The notes below the pieces were generated by a model that was not told where the DNA came from, searched no databases, and worked only from the letters and a program-made list of their open reading frames with translations. From assembly GCA_947652115.1 (NCBI GenBank), contig OX393561.1:25042689-25106688 (forward strand): a stretch of DNA of 64,000 bases, in the 5' to 3' direction. This DNA comes from Blastomussa wellsi. Taxonomy: Eukaryota; Cnidaria; Anthozoa; Scleractinia; Plerogyridae. Within the stretch, counting starts at the first letter, position 1, and every line of letters starts with the position of its first letter. Shown here one piece after another: positions 9,316-18,740 of the stretch. Position numbers and translations under genes: made by a program.

Positions 9316-11072
9316 TTATATAAAGTATTTTTGTATATACATGTAACAATGGCATACCTCAGGTTCCTCTTCACATTCAAATTTGAGGGATGGGTGTATC
9401 ACGAATCCCAGAACCGGTTCCTCTTCAGCTCCAGTGACAAACGCCAAGCTAGAACTCAAAGTAATTGGCTCTCTCCTACCACTGGCAACTTCTCGCACAT
9501 ACTTCACGAACAAAGCATAAACTCTCTTTTCTTTGATGTATGCTGTGGATCCTTCTTCAGAAAATTCAGGGGTCAACAAGTTGATAAGCATTCTTGCAAC
9601 TAGTTTGTGATTTCCAGGTGTTAGCAAATGAAGTAAAATTGGCACCTCTTGCATGACATTTGTTAGTCCAAAAACATTTAGTCCACGCTGGATATTAGCA
9701 ATGCATTTATCCTTTGTTTCTGTTGTCAGTTTCTGAATGACATCAACTGGCATAAAAGTTGGGAGCTGACCATTTTGCAAAAGTGCAATGCCTACCATTA
9801 GGCCTACAAAATAATACTGGTCTGACAGTAATTCTTGAAGCCCTCTGTCAAAGTACTTTTCTTTCATTGCAGCATTCATGAGACGGATCCATTCCTTCCT
9901 TGGACCACCAAGATCCTTGGCTTTCTTGCCGATGAAGTCTACCTCAAAAGTCATGTTGAAATTCTCTATGGATGCCAGCTCTTGAAAAGTGGTTTCTAAT
10001 ATGTTATGTCTGTCTACAGAAATATAGTTTGTGTCCCCTTCCATTAGATCTGAGTCACTGGTTACATCCAAGTTACGCCCTTGGACCAGCCTTTTTTGAA
10101 GGAAACATAAAATTTCAACTGGATCTTTAAGTCCAAGAAGATGGATTTTCGTGGATCAACTGAGAGGTTTCTGGGCTTGCAGTTAAATTAGACTTCTGAT
10201 CTTCTGCTTGAGCATCTGGGGGGTTCTCGCCACTGATACCAGGAGTTTGGTTAGCTTGGCTTTCTAGTGAATTCACTGAATCTGACTTCTGATCTTCTGC
10301 TTGAACATCTGGGGGGTTCTCACCACTGATGACAGGAGTTTGATTAGCTCGCCTTTCTAGTGAATTCAGTAAATTTGACTGCTGATCTTCTTCTTGAACA
10401 TCCCCATGTTTTTCAACGCTGTCCCATGCTGAGTTAAGTAGATCATCACTCATTTCATCTTGGGCACCGTACACGAACTGATACCCCTTCTTAACTTTGA
10501 CATACAACAAACCCTGGCCAGCTATTTTTTTAATCACTGCATAATTGTACTCTGCTCCTGGGCCCAGTTGAAGTGTCGTAACCTTTTTTTGACGGACTTT
10601 AACAAAATCAAAATCATTTGTGCCAAGTAGGGGAAATTTTGTGTGCAATGATTCTTGTAATGCTTTACGGATGGTAACGTCGTTGTCAAACTCGTCTCAT
10701 AACAGGATACCGTTGGCGATCACAGAGTCCCACTTCAGATGGCAAGCTTCACCTTCCTCTTCATCATCGAGGCATCTAAGGACTGCAAATTCCACTGCTT
10801 TTTTTCTTTCTTCGGTGCACTCTTAGGCGGTTTGGCACACTGGTATGTGCTTCCAGAGGCTGCTCTCAACCTTGTCTGTTCAATTGATGACATAGGCCGG
10901 AAGACGTGCTTTCCCGTAGCATTCCATGTACTCTTCTCAAAGTTTCGTTGATGGTTGCCATCCCTGAGTTTACAGTACTGGTACTGGTGCTTGTTGTGGG
11001 ATTTTCAGAAAAAAGCAACCTTGACGCTTCGCTGAGTATTTCTGATAATCTATTCTTTACTTGGTCTTCCAT
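9316..11072 (-). pseudogene. HECT-domain ubiquitin ligase-like protein of element H (broken)
   Basis: The start is at 11072 (MEDQVKNRLSEIL). There is a frameshift near 10863-10870, another near 10800, and an in-frame stop at about 10700. The open part 10127-10648 contains two to three ~32-residue repeats (ANQTP.ISGENPPD.QAEDQKS). Segment 9316-10071 is the N-lobe of a HECT domain (IGKKAKDLGGPRKEWIRLMN, then YYFVGLMVGIALLQNGQLPTF). The frame ends at a probable splice donor (GAGGTATGC, about 9355), and I could not find the exon that should carry the catalytic Cys. HECT proteins transfer ubiquitin to substrates. Why a transposon would carry one is unknown. Confidence 0.75.
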
Positions 11073-11193
11073 GATACGAAACAACAAGACACGAAAGACA
11101 CGAAACAACAAGAACAAACTCCCAAAACCCCGCGAAAACAAAATGGCTGCCGTTGATTTGACATGTGACTGGCCTATGTGACCTGGCTTATTT

Positions 11194-11479
11194 GGCCGAG
11201 CTCGCCCCAGGAAGATTAAATGGAAAAAAAAGTTTAAATAAAACATTGTCGAAGTTTAAATCAATTTACAGTTTAAATTTAAATAAAAATTCACTTGAAG
11301 TTTAAATGAATTTGATAACAAAGTTTAAATGAAACTCAGTTTAAATTACAAATTTATTTTGGCTGAAATGTTTAAATTTAAATAAATAGCGGTTTAAATT
11401 TAAATACATTTAGGTTGGAGAGTTTAAATTTAAATAAAAATAATCAGGGATTAAATATTGCTACATATGGGCAGCCATA
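11194..11479 (-). repeat. Right TIR of element H
   Basis: Inverted copy of 7622-7884 with a few small insertions. It carries the same TTTAAATTTAAA motifs and the terminal GGGCAGCCATA. Confidence 0.85.
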
Positions 11480-11485
11480 CTCCCC
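11480..11485. repeat. Target site duplication of element H, right copy (CTCCCC)
   Basis: Matches 7616-7621 exactly. Beyond it the tRNA-like SINE sequence resumes. Confidence 0.85.
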
Positions 11486-11556
11486 TCCAGATCAAGCAGT
11501 CCGGGTTCGAGTCCTGGCTGCGGACATTTTGTTGTACATTGTCACCGTGTTCTTAA

Positions 11557-12067
11557 CCCATTGACTCCTGGAGATTTTGGCAAAAAAAAAGTTTTTTAGA
11601 CATTTTGAAGATTTTCTAGTCAGTTATAGGCTAAATCTGCTTCAAGTCTCTCCAAAATGCATTTGCAAAATAAAGACATGCCAGGTTTTTCACTAGCATC
11701 GCATTTAACAACAGTTTAGCTCAGGTATGCGCATAAATTCAAATTTTGGATGAGAAAGTGACCTACCCCTTTAGCCTTTTCCTTTCTACTTTTCTCGTAT
11801 CTTTTTCATACATTTGTTGGCTTTTTACTGGGTTTGCTTTCGGTTCAAGAATTGCCAAGAAAGCATCAATGAAATGGGAAATACTTAACATGGAGTAGCC
11901 AAGCTCCATTATCAATATCATCTGGATATCACTGGAAAGTTCTTTCTTTGCTGCAGAACTGGGGTAAATGGGATTCCTATTTTGGTCAAAGCTGACAACG
12001 TCAGAAGTGAAACAAAGGTCATTAATGTCTGTCACGGCTGGTTACGACTGGTTCAAGAGTCATTGGG
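11557..12067. mobile_element. piggyBac-type MITE, copy 1
   Basis: The 511 bp insert begins CCCATTGACTC and ends GAGTCATTGGG, and is flanked by TTAA on both sides (11553-11556, 12068-12071). TTAA targets with CCC...GGG ends are the hallmark of piggyBac transposons. It has no transposase gene. A second, truncated copy starts at 16819. The minus-strand frame inside (11763-12035) is shared in part by the second copy but looks incidental. Confidence 0.8.
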
Positions 12068-12071
12068 TTAA

Positions 12072-13288
12072 GTTTGCTGTAGGAGCTAATTAAGGTTAGG
12101 ATTAGGATTCAGTGCTGATGCCTTTGATCTCAGAAAACTGGGAGAGATGCGGATGGAATTGACATTTAGGATAATGATTTAACTACTTTTAAAAAATTTT
12201 TGGGGGATGGGTTTTGAAGTCATCTTGCAAAGCATTTACTGGGTGTTACTGGAATGGAGTGGAATGACCGGATTGAGGAGGAACGGACTGGAATGGACCG
12301 GAATGTCACTGGAATGACCAGAAAGACACTGGAATGACATTTATTTACAAAAAGGCGCTAGTGAATGTTAGTGAACGCCCAGTTTGCATACCAAAGCTAA
12401 AAGCTTTCAAAAGCATTTTTAACATTTCTATATTTTATTTGTTTTTGGTCGGAAGGGATTAATTCGCTTGGCAGCGATATTTCTGATTATTTCTCTATCA
12501 CCAACACCCTCCCACCTGATAATTTATGTCCCACCAAAACTAATTCATGTCCTACCAAAAATAACTTACTTTATGTTGAACAACATGAAATAGTAGTTGA
12601 CTAAGGAAGAAAAACACCAAAGATGAACCACTAAACTAGGAAGTATCAAGGATGGCTTTGAATGAGGAAGATTGAGAAGGATTGTAAGTGAAAAAATTTG
12701 AAAAATTTAGACTGAACTTTTCAAAATGTGTCATCCATGACCGGGCTCCTTTAAGTACAGTGTAATACATAAAGTAAAATTTATAGTTTATTCAATTATT
12801 TCTTATTCAAGTTATGTATATATTTATTTTTATAAATGCTTGGATACATATCTGCATACATATAAGATTCCCCACCCCGTTCTGTGAGTTCTACCGGTCC
12901 TCAGAATGAATTTCAAGCATCATCCAGATAAGATCTAAATGTTATGTGGGTGACTTTAGTTCATAACTTGTTTTATATTGTTTCAAAAGAAATATACCAT
13001 ATATCTTTTAGATAACTATTTGTTGTTGCAAACTGCATGTACTGTATTCTGATTCTACACCTGTAATTTTAATTTGTTCTGATATCCCTTTCTGTTAATG
13101 TGATGGTTAACTTGATACATGTACATGTGAAATGACTGTGTTAAATATTGGTAGAAGAGCAGGTTTAATATATTCTTAATTTATATGTACTTGGAAATGT
13201 GATCTTAATTAGCCTAGATTTTCTACGATTTTATTTCTTCGTTTTCTCCCTCATTTTGGTTTCAACTGAGAAGATATATCAAACACTC
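12072..13288. other. Intron DNA with ACTGGAATG minisatellite
   Basis: Degenerate tandem units of ACTGGAATGACC / TGGAATGGACCGG type lie at 12240-12340. The rest is AT-rich, with no gene seen. Confidence 0.6.
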
Positions 13289-13403
13289 GAGACAGTGTTT
13301 CATGACATTTCCAAACACCTCGAAGATCAAAAATATTCTGTTACGCATCGTATTTTCAACTTTCTTCTCTGTGTTTGGAAATGGGATGAAACACTGTCTC
13401 TCA
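13289..13403. repeat. Hairpin element
   Basis: GAGACAGTGTTTCATGACATTTCCAAACAC is inverted as GTGTTTGGAAATGGGATGAAACACTGTCTC. The two ~30 bp arms are separated by ~50 bp. It is a small MITE-like palindrome, family unknown. Confidence 0.7.
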
Positions 13404-14267
13404 TGTTTTATATATTACATGAAAACTACTTGAAGTTGCAGTTCAGTTGTCATGTTTTGTCATGTTAATTAATGTTGGCATGTTAATTGTCTTGGTGGCA
13501 AAAGTGCTAATGATCAAGCTACAATTCTTTGTAAAATTTTGAGTTTTGAAACCTGCATTACACAAAAGTTATAAAGTGTAACAGGCTCAAATTATTTGGG
13601 ACAGTTAAACGTGTCATGCTCTTACAATATTCATAGAGCTGTCATTTCTGTAGCTCAATCAAATGCTGTTGCCCTTATGGCCTTAATTTATACCTGCCTA
13701 CATTTTCTTGTACCCCGGAGGAGCCTGGATTTCTGAAGATGCCACAATGATTACCGAAGATTTCCGAATGTGGACGAAGGTTTCCAATGACATTTTGCAT
13801 ACCAAAAAGATCGCGGCCTCTGGAAACAAGATTAGTGTCCCAGCGACTTGTCCCCAGTGTCTTTGCTTTCAAAAATCAGAAATCTCGAGGAAAATTAAAG
13901 AATCATCATTTATTCATTTCACAGAAAATTTTCATTTCTCACATTGTTTAGAGTTACATATATTTTTAAATGTGTTATTTAGAGCTATCACAACTTGCAT
14001 TTTCCTTACAGGCATGAGAATTTGGTTTGTAGGTGCGAGTTGGCGTGAGGTCAAAGTTTTTATTCCCCACTTAAGGCGTGAGAGTTGGCAGGTGTACCTT
14101 AATTGGCTCATATAAATCAGTTTGAAAACCACTGAGTAATAAAACAGAAAGAATTTGAAATCTTATACACATGAAGATTAATAGATAATCTACGTGGTAC
14201 TTGCCCGAATTTGAGATCAGTACGCTTAATTACTAAGTATATACTATTTGTTGAAATCTTTCATCAG
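13404..14267. other. Intron DNA, no gene seen
   Basis: There is no supported gene. Outward-facing TACCTGCC (about 13692) and GGCAGGTGTA (about 14089) might be the ends of another MITE, but the match is short and I do not claim it. Confidence 0.4.
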
Positions 14268-14413
14268 ATTTTGATGCTATTGGTTATAAGCAGAGTGGAC
14301 TTTTTGTTGGCAATGTTGGCTGGTTAGGATCGTACAGTGAATGCACCAAAACTATTGTCAATGCTCATTATTGCTTGGCTTATGTCACAGTACCTGCTGT
14401 AAGTTTTACTAAG
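14268..14413 (+). CDS. NRF-6-like acyltransferase, exon 2 (NRF domain)
   Basis: The acceptor TTTCATCAG precedes 14268 and a GTGAGT donor starts at 14414. Read in the phase left by exon 1, it encodes FDAIGYKQSGLFVGNVGWLG, followed by SYSECTKTIVNAHYCLAY. The pattern of a glycine-rich stretch followed by W.G.Y.EC and YC is that of the NRF extracellular domain, whose Cys form disulfides. It ends in phase 0, matching exon 3. Confidence 0.75.
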
Positions 14414-14494
14414 GTGAGTAGTTTGCAGTTTGCCAGGTATAGTCAATTAATAGAGAAGCTGTAATTGGAAATCAATTGTCATTGCTATCAGTTT

Positions 14495-14553
14495 GTATTA
14501 TATTATATTATATTATATTATATTTATTATATTATTATATTATATTATTATAT
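14495..14553. repeat. TATTA microsatellite
   Basis: Imperfect tandem repeat of TATTA units in the intron after exon 2. Confidence 0.9.
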
Positions 14554-15289
14554 TCCCACAAAATAGTTTGTTACCAATTGTTATTGATTGGCATGAAGCC
14601 TTGTTACATAACGTACAACAAATGCATATAGACAACTGTTTTTAATGTCTTGCTTTTTTGCTTGTGTTCAACACATTCATTTTTTCAACGTGCTACTGGT
14701 TTTCCTTTTTCTGATGTCTATTCTTATGTTTCGGTTGCCCACGAGTATATAAGTAGACCGCACCTTTGGGCTAAATATGCAAGATACACGAGCTGCAAAA
14801 AGCGTCAGCAGGATGGGCTCTGCACCAAACCTATATAGGCTGCTCAGAGACTTTCAGTTAGTTGTTTTTGTTCCAGGTGTTTTGTTGAAATCGTGCTTTA
14901 CATGACTCAATAAAGTCATACAGACTAATTTTGTCTGTGTAACTTATAAAAAAAAACAAAAATCATTTCCAGTAAAAATCCATGGTAATTGCTAGCAATG
15001 CTAATGAAATCTGAATCTTTATCATTTTTTTTCGGCAATACATGTAATTGTTAGCAGCCAATACTCACAATTTTTTCTTCATAGATTTCCATCTACATGT
15101 ATTGTTTCTCAACAAATATCAATATTGGTCGAATATTGATATTGATTGGCTTATTGACTGTTATTGATTGGTTAATAATTTCAGAAACATTACATGTATA
15201 TCAAAATATAAGAGAATCCCAGTCATAGAAATTCTAGCACTGGATCTTATCTTCAGGATGTTATTTCATTGTTTTCTTTTATTTCTCAG
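14554..15289. other. Intron 2 remainder, no gene seen
   Basis: AT-rich. The short plus-strand frame at 14650-14838 has no recognisable feature. Confidence 0.5.
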
Positions 15290-15374
15290 GCAATTCCTAT
15301 TCGCTGGGGGATCTGTGCACCCAAACAATGCAGTGAAGAGGATGTAACAAAAGCCTTGGAAGATATCTTTACTG
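15290..15374 (+). CDS. NRF-6-like acyltransferase, exon 3
   Basis: A pyrimidine-rich acceptor (ATTTCTCAG) ends at 15289. In phase 0 the exon encodes AIPIRWGICAPKQCSEEDVT and KALEDIFT. The motif GICxPxxCSExDV is characteristic of the end of the NRF domain. Two donors are possible, GTACTG at 15375 or GTATGT at 15380. I chose the first only because it is nearest; the choice is uncertain because the next exon was not found. Confidence 0.7.
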
Positions 15375-15518
15375 GTACTGTATGTGTGTAGCTGACGTCA
15401 TAGCTTCCTATAGCAGTTGAATGTCTTCAGCGTTTTAATAATATTCCTCCCTTAACTTGTGGTATACCACAGGTTAACCACACTCTGTTTGTGTGTATAG
15501 CCAGATAATAACCTCTTA

Positions 15519-15654
15519 CTAACCAAGCGTGAGGGCCGTACTGGGGAATATTGGCCCAAGGTCGTGGCAGTATGGACTGAGTGCAGCAAGGTCTGTACAA
15601 AAACGACCGATTGATGGCCAATATTCCCCAGTACAGCTCCAGCAAGCTAAGTTT
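15519..15654. repeat. Hairpin element around GTACTGGGGAATATTGGCC
   Basis: GTACTGGGGAATATTGGCC at 15538-15556 is perfectly inverted at 15616-15634. Imperfect pairing extends ~20 bp further out on each side. MITE-like and noncoding. Confidence 0.7.
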
Positions 15655-15690
15655 GTACATAAGTAGTTTATTATATGACACTCGAGTCAT

Positions 15691-15820
15691 AAATTATCCA
15701 ACTTTAGAAAAAATACACAACTTAGGACTATGAAACTATGGAAACAGTCCATATGGTAAAATCCCGACCAAGAAAGAACCAATCAGAACGCTCGGATTTC
15801 CTTTGCCATATAATAATATG
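15691..15820. repeat. Dispersed repeat, copy 1
   Basis: About 130 bp similar to 16665-16800. The shared blocks are AAATTATCCAACTT, ACCAATCAGAAC and CATATAATAAT. Family unknown. Confidence 0.6.
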
Positions 15821-16399
15821 CTATATTGTAAATATTTATTTAAAGGGACACTATCATGATTTTGCACACATGTGAGCATCTCATGCCTTCTATCAAATAA
15901 AACAGTAAAACTATCACTTTGAATTTGTGTGAAAAGTTTTCCCTGTGTGATCTGCTGTTTGTATTTGATTGCGCTCTTGGCTCATGCCCATCATTAGTTT
16001 GAAATAAAAATGGAATGCTTGCAGTCTATATAGTCAAAGAGGTTAGTCAAACATTATATTTTGATTTCACTGCATGTTTATTCGGCTGATTATATCGGTT
16101 GTGCTTTTACAGCCAGAGGAGCTGCCACGTTGTTGTAAGTCAACTTGCTTGACCAAGTCACACAGGGAATAAGCATGTCGACTGTCCATGTAAAACAAAA
16201 AACTGTACTGTCGCCAGTGTAGCTGCAGAACACAGGAAAAGCCATGCAAGAACCAGGCCTCAGTAAGCAAGCCTCAATCTGCTAAATGTCCTCTGTGAAC
16301 ATCCTCTGTGAATCACGGGTATTGTTTATATGCGTGGGTCGTAGAAAACTGTTTCGAACTGTTATCATGTTTGCCCTGTTCATTTTTTCCATGAGCGTG
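15821..16399. other. Intron DNA, no gene seen
   Basis: No supported feature. The minus-strand frame 16067-16270 looks random. Confidence 0.5.
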
Positions 16400-16473
16400 T
16401 GTTGGATATGAGGTGATAAATAACCAACGAGCACGAGGTGCAATTTGCTTATATAATCACCTCATATCCAACA
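16400..16473. repeat. Hairpin with 18 bp arms
   Basis: TGTTGGATATGAGGTGAT and ATCACCTCATATCCAACA are perfect inverted arms around a ~38 bp loop. Confidence 0.85.
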
Positions 16474-16664
16474 AGAATGAATGGAGTACATACATGCTTG
16501 GTAAAAACTGACCCACATTCGGTGACGTGAATTCAGAGGTTTTCCGCCGCAAAGTCAGAGTTTTGATGCCGGGAACTCTGAAAGAACAAACTACCACGAT
16601 TTCTAAAACATTTTTTTTTTAATTATAGCATTTATGTACGCTTTCTTTCCGCATTTATTGTTGC

Positions 16665-16800
16665 AAATTTTAAATTATCCAACTTGAGAAAAAAAATACA
16701 CGGCTAAGGACCGTTTCTACGGAAACGTCCCGTATGGCAAAATCCCAACGAAGAACCAATCAGAACATTCGGATTTTTCTTGTCATATAATAATGAAAAA
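16665..16800. repeat. Dispersed repeat, copy 2
   Basis: Partner of 15691-15820, in the same orientation. Confidence 0.6.
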
Positions 16801-16818
16801 TATAGGAAGAAAGATTAA

Positions 16819-17195
16819 CCCATTGACTCCTGGAGATTTTTGAAAAAAAATGTGTTTTTTAGACATTTTGAACATTTTCTAGTCATTTATAGGCTAAATA
16901 TGCTTCAAATGTCTCCAAAATGCATTTGAAAAATAAAGACATGCCCAGTTTTTCACCAGCATCACATTTAATGACATTTTAGCTTGGGCATGCGCACAAA
17001 TCAAAATTTCGAGAATTTCAAGAAAGTGACCCACCCCTTTAGGCTTTTCGATTTCTTTATTTTTATTTTTCGCTTTTCCGTTCTCCTTTTCTCATATCTT
17101 TTTTTTTGGTTGGCCTTTTACTGGGCTTGCTTTCAGTTCAAGAATTGCCAGAAAAGCATCAATGCGATGGGAAATACTTAACATGGAGTAGCCAA
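16819..17195. mobile_element. piggyBac-type MITE, copy 2 (truncated)
   Basis: TTAA at 16815-16818 is followed by CCCATTGACTCCTGGAG and ~375 bp closely matching copy 1 (11557-12067). Similarity stops after GGAGTAGCCAAG near 17190, and the right end is missing. Confidence 0.75.
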
Positions 17196-17285
17196 GTGTA
17201 AGTGAGGGAAATTTCCCCCCTAGTTTTTGGCAGAAATTTCTTAGTGTTTTCATGCATATTTCAAGCGCCATTAGCCCAATCAATA

Positions 17286-17990
17286 TCATACATACATACA
17301 TACAAACTTTATTCTCTTCCCAAAAAGGCTTTTCAGAGAATAGAGGGGGTAAGTTTCCAAAGAAACTGTGGTGCTGCGTCGGTGGGAAGTATAACAATAT
17401 AATTTGGTTTTATCAACTGGGTTGATAATGTCAATTGGCCACCATAAAGAGATTCAAGACCTGACGTTTCGAGCATTAGCCCTTCGTCAGAGGATTCGCT
17501 CCGATGAAGGGCTAACGCTCGAAACGTCTGCTCTTGAATCTCTTTACGGTGGCCAATTGACATTATCAACCCAGTTGATAAACCAAATTATATTTTCAGA
17601 GAATACATACTAAAGGATATATAAATCTAAATACAAGCATATTGATGAAGTAAAATAGAGAGAAAAGATAAAGAACATGAGCTATATACTTTCTTACAAA
17701 AGCCATGTAATCAAGTGTACACAATAAATTAAGTGATTAAGTTATGTTGCACGTCCATGAAGTCTTTTAGTAAAATGTTTTTTAATTTTCTTTTGAATTC
17801 TTGTAGTGTTCTGCTTAATTTGAGTAAAGGATCCAGTGCATTCCAAATCTTTACAGACCTGTAGTAGAAGGATCGCTGTCCAATTTTAGACTTTAGGAAG
17901 GGAATCTGAAGTTTCTGTGAATTTCTTGTGGTGTCCAAGAAATCAGCGATGTTTTCAAGAATCTTGCTATGCATGGCTTGTATAGCAAGT
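17286..17990 (-). mobile_element. LINE 3' end (reverse transcriptase C-terminus), interrupted
   Basis: The minus-strand frame 17729-17974 encodes a non-LTR retrotransposon tail (SKIGQRSFYYRSVKIWNALD...LKRKLKNILL type). It is followed by a 3' UTR that ends in a TATG microsatellite (read as CATACATA at 17288-17302 on the plus strand). A palindromic Penelope-type insertion (17343-17592) sits in the UTR. It is severely 5' truncated, as is usual for LINE copies. Confidence 0.7.
17343..17592. mobile_element. Palindromic Penelope-tail insertion, copy 1
   Basis: The 250 bp insert is flanked by a 13 bp duplication TTTTCAGAGAATA (17330-17342 and 17593-17605). It consists of two inverted copies of the segment containing GGTTTTATCAACTGGGTTGA and GATGAAGGGCTAACGCTCGA. 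One arm is longer, extending through AAACTGTGGTGCTGCGTC to GAGGGGG. The same sequence forms the 3' tail of the GIY-YIG fragment at 49000-49640, so this is an inverted retroposed tail. Confidence 0.8.
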
Positions 17991-18509
17991 ACTTTCGAAT
18001 GAATATGGAGTCCTCACAAGAGTTTTTTCGATCCTTTCTGCACTTGTTTGTGCCACAGAACCAATGATCGTGTCTAAAAGTACACGTGAGTGACCATGAG
18101 TGACTACGACCATTATCGAGTGACTACAGCACAGCTTTACCTGTTGTGGACTGTTTTAAAAGATTGCAGATCACAAACATTCGTCGTTATTTTATTCGTT
18201 CAAAATAATAGATTCAATCAATTCACAAATACTTGAAAAGGGAATGAATAATGTTCGACATTTTGCCTAAAACATGTCGATGAAAAACATAAGCCACGTT
18301 CGGGTCTCTTGCGAGAAATTTGCCTTGGTTTCAAACATGCACCGTGGCACTTGTCAACTCCGACCCCTAACATTTTGAAACCGTTTTGAAAAATATGTAT
18401 GGTGGTAACTGTAATGGTACAGTGCACCGAAAAACAGTAATATGAAAAGATGATATAGAATGCCCAGAAAAGAAATAAAAACAGTCAAAAATGCTTTCAC
18501 AAAACAAAC
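17991..18509. other. Intron DNA, no gene seen
   Basis: Contains short GTGACCATGAGTGAC-like repeats near 18080-18125. No gene. Confidence 0.5.
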
Positions 18510-18523
18510 TATAGAAAGAAATA

Positions 18524-18524
18524 G

Positions 18525-18557
<33 letters not shown>

Positions 18558-18726
18558 TGTCAGTGGGAAGTATAACAATATAATTTGGTTTTATCAACTG
18601 GGTTGATAATGTCAATTGGCCACCGTAAAGAGATTCAAGAGCTGACGTTTCGAGCTCAAACGTCAGCTTTTGAATCTCCTCAGGTGGCCAATTGACATTA
18701 TCAGCCCAGTTGATAAAACCAAATTA
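18524..18726. mobile_element. Palindromic Penelope-tail insertion, copy 2
   Basis: The 203 bp insert has a 14 bp target duplication TATAGAAAGAAATA (18510-18523 and 18727-18740). Same architecture as copy 1 but with a shorter centre: the GATGAAGGGCTAACGC part is deleted. Confidence 0.8.
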
Positions 18727-18740
18727 TATAGAAAGAAATA

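Larger units (their letters stand above)
7622..11479. mobile_element. Element H: DNA transposon with integrase-like transposase and HECT gene
   Basis: The 3.86 kb insert has inverted ends of ~265-285 bp (7622-7884 and 11194-11479) starting TGTGGCTGCCCATATG / TATGGCTGCCCATATG. It has a 6 bp target duplication CTCCCC. The TIRs are studded with TTTAAATTTAAA motifs, candidate transposase binding sites. Two convergent genes lie inside: an integrase-core transposase on the plus strand (8002-8883) and a HECT-domain protein on the minus strand (9316-11072). Both are broken, so this copy is not autonomous. Integrase/HECT pairs are familiar to me from cnidarian and fish genomes, but I cannot assign a formal superfamily name. 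Confidence 0.85.
7588..11545 (+). mobile_element. tRNA-derived SINE split by element H
   Basis: If element H (7622-11479) and one copy of CTCCCC are set aside, 7588-7621 and 11480-11545 join into a tRNA-like head. The left part carries an A-box-like segment (GTGGCCTCATGGTTAG). The right part carries a perfect B box (GGTTCGAGTCC, 11504-11514) followed by CTGGCTGCGGACATTTTGTTG. This is the layout of a Pol III-transcribed tRNA-derived SINE. The split is exact, with CTCCCC on both sides. The exact SINE ends were not determined. Confidence 0.7.

Noticed and set aside
13688..14099. MITE suggested by TACCTGCC...GGCAGGTGTA
   Set aside because: The inverted match is only ~8-10 bp with no clear target duplication.
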